A DNA stretch of 64,000 nucleotides, taken from assembly GCA_018267875.1 (NCBI GenBank), contig JAFDXP010000061.1:28036-92035 (forward strand), given 5' to 3'. The position numbers were made by a program, and so were the translations under genes. The notes below the pieces were generated by a model that searched no databases, was not told where the DNA came from, and was given only the letters and a program-made list of their open reading frames with translations. This document shows, piece by piece, positions 26,390-35,777 of the stretch. This DNA is from Bacteroidota bacterium. Its GTDB lineage: Bacteria > Bacteroidota > Bacteroidia > Chitinophagales > Chitinophagaceae. How positions within the stretch are numbered: the first letter of the stretch is position 1; each line of letters begins with the position of its first letter.

Positions 26390-27829
26390 TTAATGGTGAT
26401 GCGCTTCAGCTTGTTCGTGAATAAACTCTTCTGTACTTTTTGCATCAATTTTATCCATCTTATTCTTATAATTTTCCCCTGATGTTTTCAATACAAATTT
26501 GATCTCAGCAATGGCAATTACAGGGAAGTATTTAGCAAATAAGAAGAAGCAAGTAAAGAACAAACCAAATGTACCTAAGTAGAAACCGATTTCAGGCCAC
26601 GTAGGGCTATAATAAGTCCAACTTCCGGGTAAATAGTCTCGGTAAAGAGAAGTAACGATGATTACAAATCGTTCAAACCACATACCGATATTCACTACAA
26701 TAGACATAATGAAGGTAAACGGAATATTACGGCGTAGTTTTTTAAACCAAAACAACTGAGGCGATACAACGTTACAAGTCATCATTGCCCAATAACTCCA
26801 CCAATAAGGACCTGCAATACGCCATTGGAAAGCTGCTTGTTCATATACTACTTGACTGTACCAAGCCATAAATAACTCGGTCAAATAGGCAACACCAACA
26901 ATTGAACCCGTCAGAACAATAACCTTGTTCATAGCTTCTAAATGACCTACTGTAATATATTCTTCCAATCCCATAATCCGGCGACAAATGATTAATAGTG
27001 ATTGCACCATAGCAAAGCCGGAAAAGATAGCACCTGCAACAAAGTAAGGTGGGAAGATGGTTGTATGCCAACCTGGAATTACCGAAGTAGCAAAGTCAAA
27101 AGATACGATTGTATGTACCGAAAGTACAAGCGGTGTAGCAAGTCCGGCAAGTACCAAAGATAATGCTTCGTGTCTTTGCCAACTTTTTGCAGCACCTGTC
27201 CATCCAAATGATGCAAAGCCATACATGAATTTTCTAAATTTTGTTTTAGCTCGATCACGAACGGTTGCAAAATCAGGAATTAGTCCTGAGTACCAAAACA
27301 ACAGTGATACGGTAAAATACGTAGAGATTGCAAACACGTCCCAAAGAAGTGGTGAGTCGAAGTTTGGCCATAATGCTCCGCGACTATTCGGATAAGGCAA
27401 TACGAAAAAGCCATCCCAAACACGTCCCATGTGAAATATAGGAAATTGACCGGCACACATTACAGCAAAGATAGTCATTGCTTCTGCGGCGCGATTCACA
27501 CCTGTTCTCCAACCCTGACGGAACAACAATAAGATGGCAGAGATTAAAGTACCGGCGTGACCGATACCAACCCACCAAACGAAGTTAGTAATATCCCAAC
27601 CCCAACCTACTGTTCGGTTTACACCCCATGTACCAAGTCCCCAATAAACAGCCCATGTTACAGAGAACACGCCGAATAATAGTAATAAGACCGAAAAGTA
27701 GAACCCGATATACCACATGCGACCAGGTTTTTGCTCTATCGGGCGAACGATGTCTTCTGTTACTTGGTGATACGTTTTATCACCATCTACCAGTGGTTCC
27801 CGTACAAACGATTCGTACTTTAAATGCAT
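26390..27829 (-). CDS. actC: Alternative complex III subunit ActC (NrfD/PsrC-like quinol-binding)
   Basis: A 479-residue NrfD-family membrane protein with about ten helices, the main quinol-oxidising subunit of alternative complex III. Typical stretches are [26 protein letters not shown] (in parts: [20 protein letters not shown]), which holds the conserved His near the quinol site, [38 protein letters not shown] and [20 protein letters not shown]. The C-terminus is charged and ends HHH. It precedes actD and follows actB by 87 nt; the gap includes a small hairpin of unclear meaning (about 27893-27908). Confidence 0.93.
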   Translation of the reverse strand: [479 protein letters not shown]

Positions 27830-27916
27830 AGCACGTAATTAGTAATAGTTCCTTTTAATTATTTTCAATTATATTAAACGATCAAGCATTGATGCAGGTA
27901 AAAAACCTGTAAGCAA

Positions 27917-30900
27917 CTAAATATGATCATTCATCATTCCATCCAATTTTTCATTTCCACCTACAATAACATCTGTGTTGCGAATTAACGACAAATAGTT
28001 AACATTAGGTAGTGTATGCAATTGTTCTAACACATAAAATTTTCTATGAACTTGCTCTTGAGCACGCAATTTGTAAATAGCACTCGTCCTGTCGTTCACA
28101 TTACCAAAAAGAATTGCATCTGTTGGGCAAGCTTGTTGACATGCAGTTTTAGCTTCTCCGTCTTGTAATGGTCGTCCTTCTTTTTTAGCATGAAGCTTAG
28201 CGTCTTGCAGACGTTGAACGCAGAAGGTACATTTTTCCATTACACCGCGAGATCGAACTGTAACATCCGGATTTAATACCATGCGAGTCAAATCATCGTT
28301 CATATCATCACGGCGACCATCTTCATATAAGTTATCTTGGAAGCAATCAGCACCATTCCAATCCATCCAGTTAAAGTGACGAACTTTATATGGACAGTTG
28401 TTAGCACAATACTTAGTACCAATACAACGATTGTAGGTCATCATATTTAGACCTTCAGAGCTGTGTGGTGTAGCGGCTACCGGACATACGTTTTCGCAAG
28501 GTGCATTGTCACAATGTTGACATAACATTGGTTGAAAAACAGTCTGAATAGTATCAGGGTCATTAGGCATCCCTGTAAAGTAGCGGTCAATACGCATCCA
28601 GTGCATTTCTTGCGCTTTCAATACATGTGTTTTACCTACTACCGAAACGTTGTTTTCTGCTTGACAACCAATAACACAAGCACCACAGCCTATACAAGCA
28701 GTCAAATCAATAGACATTCCCCAATGAATTCCAGGAGACTCGTAGTTCGGGTATAACGTTCCGTTTTCTCTAAAGCCTTCTTCTAAAGCATCAGTAGCAG
28801 GTACAGCTGCAACATACTCACCTAATTTAGGTTCATTACCTTCATATCCTTCTTTTTTCCAAGGCAATGTAGTATAATGACCAATTTCTTCTTCTCGATC
28901 GCGATAAAGTTCTTCCGGATTTTTGCTAAACTCTTCTAAAGAAAATTCATGAATGATAGCACGACCTTCATAGCTATTATGTGTTTGTGTAAGAGCTATA
29001 TCATAAAAATCATTCGTCTTTTCAATATTTGCACCGCTATACAAATCGAATGTTAAGCCATTCCATACTTGGAAAGGGTATGCATTTTTTCCAGTTTTAG
29101 CTGCTGCACGACCTACTTTTTCGTCTCGTCCATATCCTACTGCAATAGCAATTACATCATTGTGCATACCTGGCACAGTAACGATTGGTAACTCTATCGT
29201 TATACCATTTGCGGTTATTTTAATTACATGTTTTTTATAATCAACCTCATTGATACTGGTTAATTCAGCACCAAGTTCGAAGGCTGTCTTAGGAGAAACA
29301 CAAGCATAGTTATCCCAAGTGCCTCGAGTAATAGGATCCGGCATTTCCTGCAACCAAGGATTATTACTCATCCATGCACCGCGGCCGATACTTACTTTCT
29401 CATAAAGAACTAATTCTTTGTTGCCGCTTGCAGGTTTTGAGCTTTGGAGAGCATTTATTGCATTAGCCACATTTCCGGTAAAAGTGGCACCGGAAGCGGA
29501 AGGAGCAATTGCAAGTTCAATAATACCTTCTTGTAAGGAACGATCAAAATTTTCCTGGCTTCCCAATTTAGATGACCAAAATTGATTCCAAAATTGACCA
29601 TAGGTGGTTGTTGCACCTGCCCAAGTCAATAAACTATCTTGAAATGCACGTGTTTTAAATATTGGTGCAATACCCGGTTGCATTAAGCTGATGTAACCTG
29701 TTTTAGGTTCTGCATCACCCCAACTTTCTAAATAATGATTATCTGGAACAACAAATTTACACTGCTGGGCTGTTTCGTCCATACGATCAGCAAAGGAAAC
29801 AGTTAGTTTTACCTTTTTCAGTCCATCGGCAAATTTTGCCCCTTGGAAATATTCGTAAACCGGATTGACACCATGAATAAACAAAGCTCCAACTTGGCCA
29901 CTATTCATAGCGTTTACCAAGTTTACCATATCGCTATCAATACCTTGTTTATAATTGCTGGATATTGACCAATTTATAGTTGTTCCATTTGCACCTATCT
30001 TATCATTAATTGCATTAACAACCGTTTGTAGGTTTACATCATTTGCACCACAAACAACCAATCCGTTGCCCTTTTTAAGGTCTGATGCTGCTTTAGCAAT
30101 AGTTTCATTTAACTTTTTGCTGCCAAAATTTGGAGCTGCACCTGTAGTTACTGCATTATATAAGGCTATTGCCACTGCACCCATTTCTGATGGTTTACAA
30201 ACAGCACGTTCATCAGCCTTTGCACCTGTAATAGTGTGGATAGACTCAACCTGATAATGTTTAGACATTTTCAGATTTTTTACCCCTATTCGACGACCGG
30301 CACTGTATTGCTTTGCAAATTCAATGGGGGACAACCATGTTCCTAAAAAATCTGCACCTAAGCTGAAAATAGTTTGAGCTTGATCAAACTGATAAGAAGG
30401 TAGTGACCTTTTGCCATAGCTTACTTCATTTGCCTGAAGCATACCGCTATAGGAAATAGGATCATACACTACATGCTTAACAGTAGGGAATTTAGCAATA
30501 AATTGGCTAATTACCTCTTTAGTAGTTGGTGAAAGAATTGATCCTGTAAGCAAATAAGCTTGTCCGCTTAGCCCTGACATTCCTTCGGCTATTGCCTTGT
30601 CTATGGCTGCAAAGGTAGCTTCATGTCCCTCAGAAAATGGCTGTCGTAGTCTAGCCTTATCATAAAGGCTTAACACAGATGCTTGAACACGAGCAGAAGT
30701 ACCACCACGAGTAATAGAAGATTTTTCGTTACCCTCTATTTTAATGGGACGACCATCGCGCGTTTTGATTACAATAGCACAATAATCGCCATTATCAACA
30801 AAAGTAGATGCGTAGAAGTTCGGCACACCCGGTGTGATATCATCCGGTTTTATAGCATAAGGGATTACCTTACGCACGGGCATTTCACAACTGGCTGCAA

Positions 30901-31081
30901 GCATAGCAGCAGCTGTACTAAAACCCAAATATTTTAAAAAGTCACGGCGAGGTGTGGTAGCGTCGAGCAAATTACCACTTAAATCAAACGGTAAATCTTC
31001 ATTAAACTCATCCGTTGCTACCTCTTGTTGTGCGGGCTTATTCAGCTCTTCCAACCCCTTCCAATATTGTTTTTGACTCAT
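27917..31081 (-). CDS. actB: Alternative complex III subunit ActB (molybdopterin-oxidoreductase-like plus Fe-S)
   Basis: A 1054-residue fusion of a molybdopterin-oxidoreductase-like domain (~65-760), which in this family lacks the cofactor, and a ferredoxin-type domain (~790-1010). The N-terminus has a twin-arginine signal (TTPRRDFLKYLGFS) running into a lipobox-like LAASC. Fe-S motifs occur in the order CIGCGACVIGC, CQHCDNAPCENVCP, CIGTKYCANNCPY and CTFCVQRLQ...CQQACP, matching three [4Fe-4S] and one [3Fe-4S] cluster in known complexes. It relays electrons from the membrane subunits to ActA. Start MSQKQYWKGLEELN at 31081 is preferred; six more codons are open upstream. Confidence 0.94.
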   Translation of the reverse strand: MSQKQYWKGLEELNKPAQQEVATDEFNEDLPFDLSGNLLDATTPRRDFLKYLGFSTAAAMLAASCEMPVRKVIPYAIKPDDITPGVPNFYASTFVDNGDYCAIVIKTRDGRPIKIEGNEKSSITRGGTSARVQASVLSLYDKARLRQPFSEGHEATFAAIDKAIAEGMSGLSGQAYLLTGSILSPTTKEVISQFIAKFPTVKHVVYDPISYSGMLQANEVSYGKRSLPSYQFDQAQTIFSLGADFLGTWLSPIEFAKQYSAGRRIGVKNLKMSKHYQVESIHTITGAKADERAVCKPSEMGAVAIALYNAVTTGAAPNFGSKKLNETIAKAASDLKKGNGLVVCGANDVNLQTVVNAINDKIGANGTTINWSISSNYKQGIDSDMVNLVNAMNSGQVGALFIHGVNPVYEYFQGAKFADGLKKVKLTVSFADRMDETAQQCKFVVPDNHYLESWGDAEPKTGYISLMQPGIAPIFKTRAFQDSLLTWAGATTTYGQFWNQFWSSKLGSQENFDRSLQEGIIELAIAPSASGATFTGNVANAINALQSSKPASGNKELVLYEKVSIGRGAWMSNNPWLQEMPDPITRGTWDNYACVSPKTAFELGAELTSINEVDYKKHVIKITANGITIELPIVTVPGMHNDVIAIAVGYGRDEKVGRAAAKTGKNAYPFQVWNGLTFDLYSGANIEKTNDFYDIALTQTHNSYEGRAIIHEFSLEEFSKNPEELYRDREEEIGHYTTLPWKKEGYEGNEPKLGEYVAAVPATDALEEGFRENGTLYPNYESPGIHWGMSIDLTACIGCGACVIGCQAENNVSVVGKTHVLKAQEMHWMRIDRYFTGMPNDPDTIQTVFQPMLCQHCDNAPCENVCPVAATPHSSEGLNMMTYNRCIGTKYCANNCPYKVRHFNWMDWNGADCFQDNLYEDGRRDDMNDDLTRMVLNPDVTVRSRGVMEKCTFCVQRLQDAKLHAKKEGRPLQDGEAKTACQQACPTDAILFGNVNDRTSAIYKLRAQEQVHRKFYVLEQLHTLPNVNYLSLIRNTDVIVGGNEKLDGMMNDHI

Positions 31082-31190
31082 AGAAAATTCAAAATTCAAA
31101 AGGCAAAAATGCGATACTTATATTTTTGAGCTTTAAAAGGATTTGTCTTGTGTTTTTAGACTCGCCTCTTATTTACCCGGTTTTCACAAA

Positions 31191-32441
31191 TTAATAATGG
31201 CATTTAGCACACTCTGTACCGCCAACATCATTTACGGTAACACCTGTACGCTTTCCTGATTTTATTTCTTCGTGATATTTTTCAAAAATGCTGTAATAGT
31301 TATTGTCAGCAAATTTAACTTCTGTTTGACGGTGGCAGTTGATACACCAGCCCATAGATAGGGGAGCAAACTGATAGACCTCATCCATGTTTTGAATATC
31401 ACCATGACAACGTTGACACTGAACCTGACCAACTTTCACGTGTTGTGAGTGATTAAAATAAACGTGATCTGGTAGATTGTGAATTTTTGTCCAAGCAATT
31501 GGTTGATCTTTTATGTTTCCATTAGCATCCCGAATATATTCCTTCTTAGCTGGATCCCATCCGGCATATTTATACAGTTTTTGGATTTCAGCAGTTCCAT
31601 CAAATTCTTTTCCTTCAGCAGAAACTAATTTTTCTTTTCCGGTATATTCATTGATTTGTTTGTGGCAATTCATACAAACGTTAGGCGAAGGAACCATTGC
31701 TTGGCGGCTCTTTTCGGCACCTGAGTGGCAGTATAAACAGTTGATTTGGTTAACACCAGCATGTACTTTGTGTGAATAGAAGATAGGTTGTTCCGGCTGA
31801 TAATTTTGCTGGCGACCCAATTCAATTGCACCGTTTGTCAACCAGTATCCACAAAATATAAATACAAGTATAACTACAATAGCAATCACTACTTTATTGC
31901 GATAGAATGGTACTTCCTTTTCGTTTGGCAAACCTTCTTTTTCATTTGCCACTCTACGAAGTCCGTAGTTTGCACGCCAAAGCACAATTACTAAAGCCAA
32001 GAGAATTACAGTGATGAATGTATATAGCCAACCATTGCTTTCAGCAGCAGCAGGCTCACCGGCAGGTTGTCCGGCGGCAGCAGGTTCAGCACCTGGAGCT
32101 TTATAATCATCCACGTATTTGATAATTGCATCAATCTCTTCATGTGTGAGATTAGGGAATGCGGTCATGACAATTTTGTATTTGTCAACCAATTCCTTTG
32201 CATGAGGATCACCTGCAGCAATTACAGCTGAAGGGTTTTTGATCCATTTGTAAATCCAATCTTTTTCTCTCCGTTGGTCAACTCCTTGAAGGGCAGGACC
32301 GGTTGCATCTTTGATTGGGTTGTGGCAAGCAGCACAATTTGAATTGAACAAAGCTTTACCGTCTTGAGCAACAGCAGTAAGATTGCAAAAAAGCAATGCG
32401 AAAACTAAACTGAATATGCCCGAAGCAATTTTTCTAAACAT
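31191..32441 (-). CDS. actA: Alternative complex III subunit ActA, multiheme cytochrome c with extra N-terminal monoheme domain
   Basis: A 416-residue cytochrome that starts the operon. Start MFRKIASGIFSLVFALLF gives a signal peptide ending AVA; 54 open codons upstream are rejected because they carry no signal and contain the promoter. The first domain holds one heme site (CAACH, Cys36-His40), followed by a Pro/Ala linker, a membrane segment LYTFITVILLALVIVLW, a second hydrophobic helix (VVIAIVVILVFIFCGYWL), then five CxxCH sites: CLYCH, CMNCH, CQRCH, CINCH and CAKCH at the very C-terminus. Canonical ActA has the five-heme part only, so this has a sixth heme in an added class I-type domain. 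It delivers electrons to the monoheme carrier. Confidence 0.9.
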   Translation of the reverse strand: MFRKIASGIFSLVFALLFCNLTAVAQDGKALFNSNCAACHNPIKDATGPALQGVDQRREKDWIYKWIKNPSAVIAAGDPHAKELVDKYKIVMTAFPNLTHEEIDAIIKYVDDYKAPGAEPAAAGQPAGEPAAAESNGWLYTFITVILLALVIVLWRANYGLRRVANEKEGLPNEKEVPFYRNKVVIAIVVILVFIFCGYWLTNGAIELGRQQNYQPEQPIFYSHKVHAGVNQINCLYCHSGAEKSRQAMVPSPNVCMNCHKQINEYTGKEKLVSAEGKEFDGTAEIQKLYKYAGWDPAKKEYIRDANGNIKDQPIAWTKIHNLPDHVYFNHSQHVKVGQVQCQRCHGDIQNMDEVYQFAPLSMGWCINCHRQTEVKFADNNYYSIFEKYHEEIKSGKRTGVTVNDVGGTECAKCHY

Positions 32442-32506
32442 TGGCTTAACTGATTCTAACACAGGAATAAAATTGAGAATTAACTTTCCTTTAGACAAAG
32501 CGAGGG

Positions 32507-32514
32507 CAAAACTA
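32507..32514 (-). promoter_or_regulatory. -7 promoter element for the act-cta operon
   Basis: The minus strand reads TAGTTTTG, matching TAnnTTTG, 65 nt before the actA start. It also shows that the longer frame upstream of actA is not translated from its first codon. Confidence 0.6.
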
Positions 32515-32690
32515 CAACACAAGCTCAAAACTTGCACCCCTTTTTTCAAAAAATACTTTCCGCGCTGGGCGCGGGTTTCAGACAATATGATAAATTGCAC
32601 CATGTTTCATTGTCAGTTTTTTGTCATTAAACACCCCAACAAGAATCATCAAAACCGATGACCATTGATTGTCTGAACTCAAAAGAACAT

Positions 32691-33479
32691 TTATAAACAT
32701 CCTGTTCTACCTCCATCTACCGGAATGCTCGTCCCATTGACATATCCCGCTGCAGGACTGGCTAAAAAGGCAATCATAGCTGCTATTTCTTCCGGTTTTC
32801 CAAAGCGTTTTGCAGGAATTTCACTCAGCATTTCTTCGGTAGCTGCATCCTCAGAAATTCCTGTCTTTTTCACTTTGTTGCTAATGATGTTTTCTAACCG
32901 AGCAGTAGATGTAGCACCAGGCAATACGTTATTGACCGTAATGCCATAGGATGCTAATTCATTAGCAAAGGTTTTTGCCCAAGAGGCAACTGCTCCACGA
33001 ATGGTATTGGACACGCCTAAGTTTTTGAGTGGAACCTTGACAGAAGTTGATATCACGTTAATGATGCGACCATAACCTGCTTTTTTCATTCCTGACACTA
33101 ATGCGGTAGTAAGCAGATGGTTACAAATTAAGTGTTGCTCAAAAGCACTTTGAAATGCTTCAGGCATTGCATCAGAAATAGGCCCTGCTGCGGGGCCACC
33201 GGTGTTGTTAATCAAAATATGGATAATGGTTTCTGAGGCTAATATTTCTGCTGAAACACGAACCTCTTGCGGCTTACTAAAGTCAGCAACCAGATACCGA
33301 TGTTGTTGGTTTTTGCTTGTGTTTAAAGTGGATACAGCCTTTTGTAACCGTTCTTCATTTCTTGCTAACAAAACGCAAGTAGCTCCTAAGTCTGCTAATG
33401 CCTGAGCAGCCGCTAAACCGATACCTTGAGAGCTACCGGCTATTAGTGCCGACTTTCCGGTGAGATCTAATGAAAACAT
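32691..33479 (-). CDS. Short-chain dehydrogenase/reductase with Ser/Arg at the catalytic Tyr/Lys sites
   Basis: A 262-residue SDR with the dinucleotide motif GSSQGIG (15-21), NNTGG (91-95), a Ser at 144 (NVISTSVKVP) and the C-terminal GYVNGTSIPVDGGRTGCL. The position that should read YxxxK reads Ser157-Asn-Thr-Ile-Arg161 (GVSNTIRGAVASWAKTF). The Ser/Arg pair occurs in a minority group of SDRs, so it may be active on another mechanism or act as a binder. Substrate unknown; the nearest named relatives are 3-oxoacyl-ACP reductase-like. The -7 site upstream (TACTTTCG) deviates from consensus by one base. It lies between the actA upstream region and the SGNH protein. Confidence 0.8.
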   Translation of the reverse strand: MFSLDLTGKSALIAGSSQGIGLAAAQALADLGATCVLLARNEERLQKAVSTLNTSKNQQHRYLVADFSKPQEVRVSAEILASETIIHILINNTGGPAAGPISDAMPEAFQSAFEQHLICNHLLTTALVSGMKKAGYGRIINVISTSVKVPLKNLGVSNTIRGAVASWAKTFANELASYGITVNNVLPGATSTARLENIISNKVKKTGISEDAATEEMLSEIPAKRFGKPEEIAAMIAFLASPAAGYVNGTSIPVDGGRTGCL

Positions 33480-33534
33480 AATTGGGTGATTTCACCGGCG
33501 AAAGTAAAGCGGAATCTAACTTTTCTACGATTTT

Positions 33535-34803
33535 TTATTCAACCACTAAACGGGAAGGAAATTCTCCTGCTTTTGTTCGAACCATCACTACATAAACGCC
33601 TGCTTGAAGCCCAATCAACGAACAGCGAATATTGGTACTGCCACTACCCATAAACGTGTGCAATGTTTGCCCTATTAATGAGATGATGCGAACAGACTGA
33701 ATGGGAGAAGCAGCTTGAATTTCAATAGATTCTTTTGCCGGATTTGGCATAATTTGAACCTGATGGAGGGTTTCCAAGTTTTCGATTCCTAATTTCACCA
33801 CAGTCACCGTTTTAATTACCGTGTCTGCAGTGTTACATCGTTTGGCTATAAGCTTTACAGTATAATTTCCAGAAGCTGCATACTTATGAATCGGGCTTTT
33901 TTGGGTGGAACTGCTGCCGTCTCCGAAAGTCCATTGGTAAATAAATCCGTTTGCCGATGTGTTTTGAAAATTGATGGTATCATTGCTGGAGTTAAAAGTG
34001 AAACTCGCTTTCAGCTTGGGATAGAAGCGATAACAAACTGTCAAACTATCATAAACCATTTGTTTAACAACTTGGCGAATGGTGGCTGCATCAGAAGCGG
34101 AAAGTCCCCCATCATAAGTATTTCCCATAGGGCTTTTCTTAAACATTACAGTGTAAAAGGTAACTGCTGCTGCATAAGAACCCAGTAACGAAGGATGGCT
34201 TTCATCATTATCATACAAGTTCATTGCTGGATAGGTATCGCGAATTTTTCTCCACACTTTGGCAACTGGAGAAATAACTCCTTTATTTGAATCTGCCATC
34301 ATTGTGTAGCGCAACTGAAGCATACTATCCATACCTTGATAGGTACAGAGCGGGGGAAAAAAACTACAGTTTGCCTGATCTCCGTTTTTTCTTCCCCAAG
34401 TCATGTAAAACAGCGTCTTAGTGCAACTGTCTGCTGCTTTAATCATACTATCCAACATTCGTGCATAAGGGAGCACATCGTTCTGAACTTGAGCATTCGG
34501 AAAAGCCGGTAATTGGCTTTGCTCTTGCAACACTACAAAATTCCATTTTCCCTGTGCAATTAATGAAGTTGAGGTAGTGTTAGTGCTATGCTGTTGTAAG
34601 GTATATCCACCAGGTGTATTAGAAGCGAAATAAACATAATCGCCCGTTGCTGCAGCAAAGGAAGCAACAAGTTGGGGCAGGTTGTTTACGTAGGTATAAC
34701 TATTCCCTATAAAAAGAACACGCAATGAGTCTGCTGCTCGAATTGAGGTTGAGGCCACTGAAAAAGCCAAAAGAAGGGCAAGTTTGTTTAAGATTTTCAT
34801 CAC
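33535..34803 (-). CDS. Secreted SGNH-type hydrolase with PKD and T9SS sorting domains
   Basis: A 422-residue exported protein. The signal peptide ends at SIRA (residue 23). Residues ~25-235 form an SGNH/GDSL-like hydrolase: nucleophile block LRVLFIGNSYTY and catalytic Asp/His block DNDESHPSLLGSYAAA. A PKD-like domain follows (~265-335, FQWTFGDGSS-type IYQWTFGDGSSSTQ), then a T9SS C-terminal domain (QIMPNPAKESIEIQ ... LQAGVYVVMVRTKAGEFPSR). It would be secreted through T9SS and remove acyl or acetyl groups from a polysaccharide or glycolipid; the substrate is unknown. Its promoter element lies 101 nt upstream, back to back with that of DUF4290. Confidence 0.85.
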   Translation of the reverse strand: MMKILNKLALLLAFSVASTSIRAADSLRVLFIGNSYTYVNNLPQLVASFAAATGDYVYFASNTPGGYTLQQHSTNTTSTSLIAQGKWNFVVLQEQSQLPAFPNAQVQNDVLPYARMLDSMIKAADSCTKTLFYMTWGRKNGDQANCSFFPPLCTYQGMDSMLQLRYTMMADSNKGVISPVAKVWRKIRDTYPAMNLYDNDESHPSLLGSYAAAVTFYTVMFKKSPMGNTYDGGLSASDAATIRQVVKQMVYDSLTVCYRFYPKLKASFTFNSSNDTINFQNTSANGFIYQWTFGDGSSSTQKSPIHKYAASGNYTVKLIAKRCNTADTVIKTVTVVKLGIENLETLHQVQIMPNPAKESIEIQAASPIQSVRIISLIGQTLHTFMGSGSTNIRCSLIGLQAGVYVVMVRTKAGEFPSRLVVE

Positions 34804-34904
34804 GTATGCTTTAAAAAATTTTACTACGGTTAGGAGTGCTGTTTTATTTCTCTTTAAAAGTCAACTTTGAAGACCAACATTAAGCTCCTAACGTTTGTTG
34901 GCTA

Positions 34905-34912
34905 CAAAAATA
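34905..34912 (-). promoter_or_regulatory. -7 promoter element for SGNH hydrolase gene
   Basis: The minus strand reads TATTTTTG, 101 nt before the start codon, and is only 24 nt from the plus-strand element at 34937, so the two promoters face away from each other in a compact divergent unit. Confidence 0.5.
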
Positions 34913-34936
34913 ATCTTAAAACAATTGCTATTCGCT

Positions 34937-34944
34937 TATCTTTG
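34937..34944 (+). promoter_or_regulatory. -7 promoter element for DUF4290-murA
   Basis: TATCTTTG matches TAnnTTTG. The DUF4290 ATG is 149 nt downstream, so this message would have a long leader of about 140 nt, unlike most genes here. Confidence 0.5.
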
Positions 34945-35093
34945 TCATTGCTTCGACAATAGTCTTCACTCTCACCTCATTATTTTTAAGTGAAAACAAC
35001 TTGTCTCCAAAAATTTCCTGCTGGTTAAATTTTCAAGAGCCAATCCTTCATTGAGCAGGCATTATCATTTTATTTATTTTTTAAAAAAACAAC

Positions 35094-35771
35094 ATGGAAT
35101 ATAACACTTCACGTAGTAAACTATTAATGCCTGAATATGGGCGAAATGTTCAAAAGATGGTTGAATACTTACTTACCATCGAAGACCCCAAAGTCCGCCT
35201 CCGCAATGCTGAAGCATTAATTGAGCTCATGACCACATTAGCCCCGCATCTAAAAACTATAGAAGATTACAAGCACAAACTTTGGGATCATTTATATCAA
35301 ATGACGGACTTTCGGTTGAATGTCGAAAGCCCTTATCCACCACCTACCCGCGAACAAATCTTAAAGAAACCGGAACCCTTACCTTATCCAAATAGCAACC
35401 AACGCAATAAGCATTTTGGTAAAAACTTTACAAGTTTATTAGAAAAGGCTTTAGCAGAGCCCGATTCTGAACGCCGACAAGGATACACACAAGCATTGGG
35501 TTATTACATGAAACTTTCCTATTCCAATTGGCATAGAGAACCGGTGCATGATGATATGATCAAAAACGAATTAGCCGAGTTATCTCAAGGTTTATTAGTC
35601 TATGAAACAGGCGGCATAAGAATTCCTATGGAGCATCGCCATCAACAAGGCAGAAACGGTAACCCGAATGGAAATCGAAAGAATTTCAAAAACAACCAAG
35701 GCAATCGTAATTTCAGCGGGGGCAGCAACTACAACAAAAACAAAAACAAGTTTAAGAACAAAAACAAATAA
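35094..35771 (+). CDS. DUF4290 family protein with basic Asn/Lys-rich tail
   Basis: A 225-residue cytosolic protein. The DUF4290 domain (1-170) begins MEYNTSRSKLLMPEYGRNVQ and is alpha-helical (IEDPKVRLRNAEALIELMTT, FGKNFTSLLEKALAEPDSER, YYMKLSYSNWHREPVHDDMI). The tail (~183-225) is Asn/Lys/Gly/Arg-rich low complexity (GRNGNPNGNRKNFKNNQGNR, then repeats of KNKNKF), which looks like a nucleic acid-binding or disordered segment. Function is unknown. It precedes murA by 6 nt, an arrangement conserved in Bacteroidota, so a link to cell wall growth is likely but unproven. The third-frame DNA of the tail is repetitive (AAC/AAA triplets). Confidence 0.85.
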   Translation: MEYNTSRSKLLMPEYGRNVQKMVEYLLTIEDPKVRLRNAEALIELMTTLAPHLKTIEDYKHKLWDHLYQMTDFRLNVESPYPPPTREQILKKPEPLPYPNSNQRNKHFGKNFTSLLEKALAEPDSERRQGYTQALGYYMKLSYSNWHREPVHDDMIKNELAELSQGLLVYETGGIRIPMEHRHQQGRNGNPNGNRKNFKNNQGNRNFSGGSNYNKNKNKFKNKNK

Positions 35772-35777
35772 GCAATC

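Noticed and set aside
32442..32603. A 54-codon extension of actA
   Set aside because: It lacks a signal peptide in the right place and overlaps the operon promoter element.
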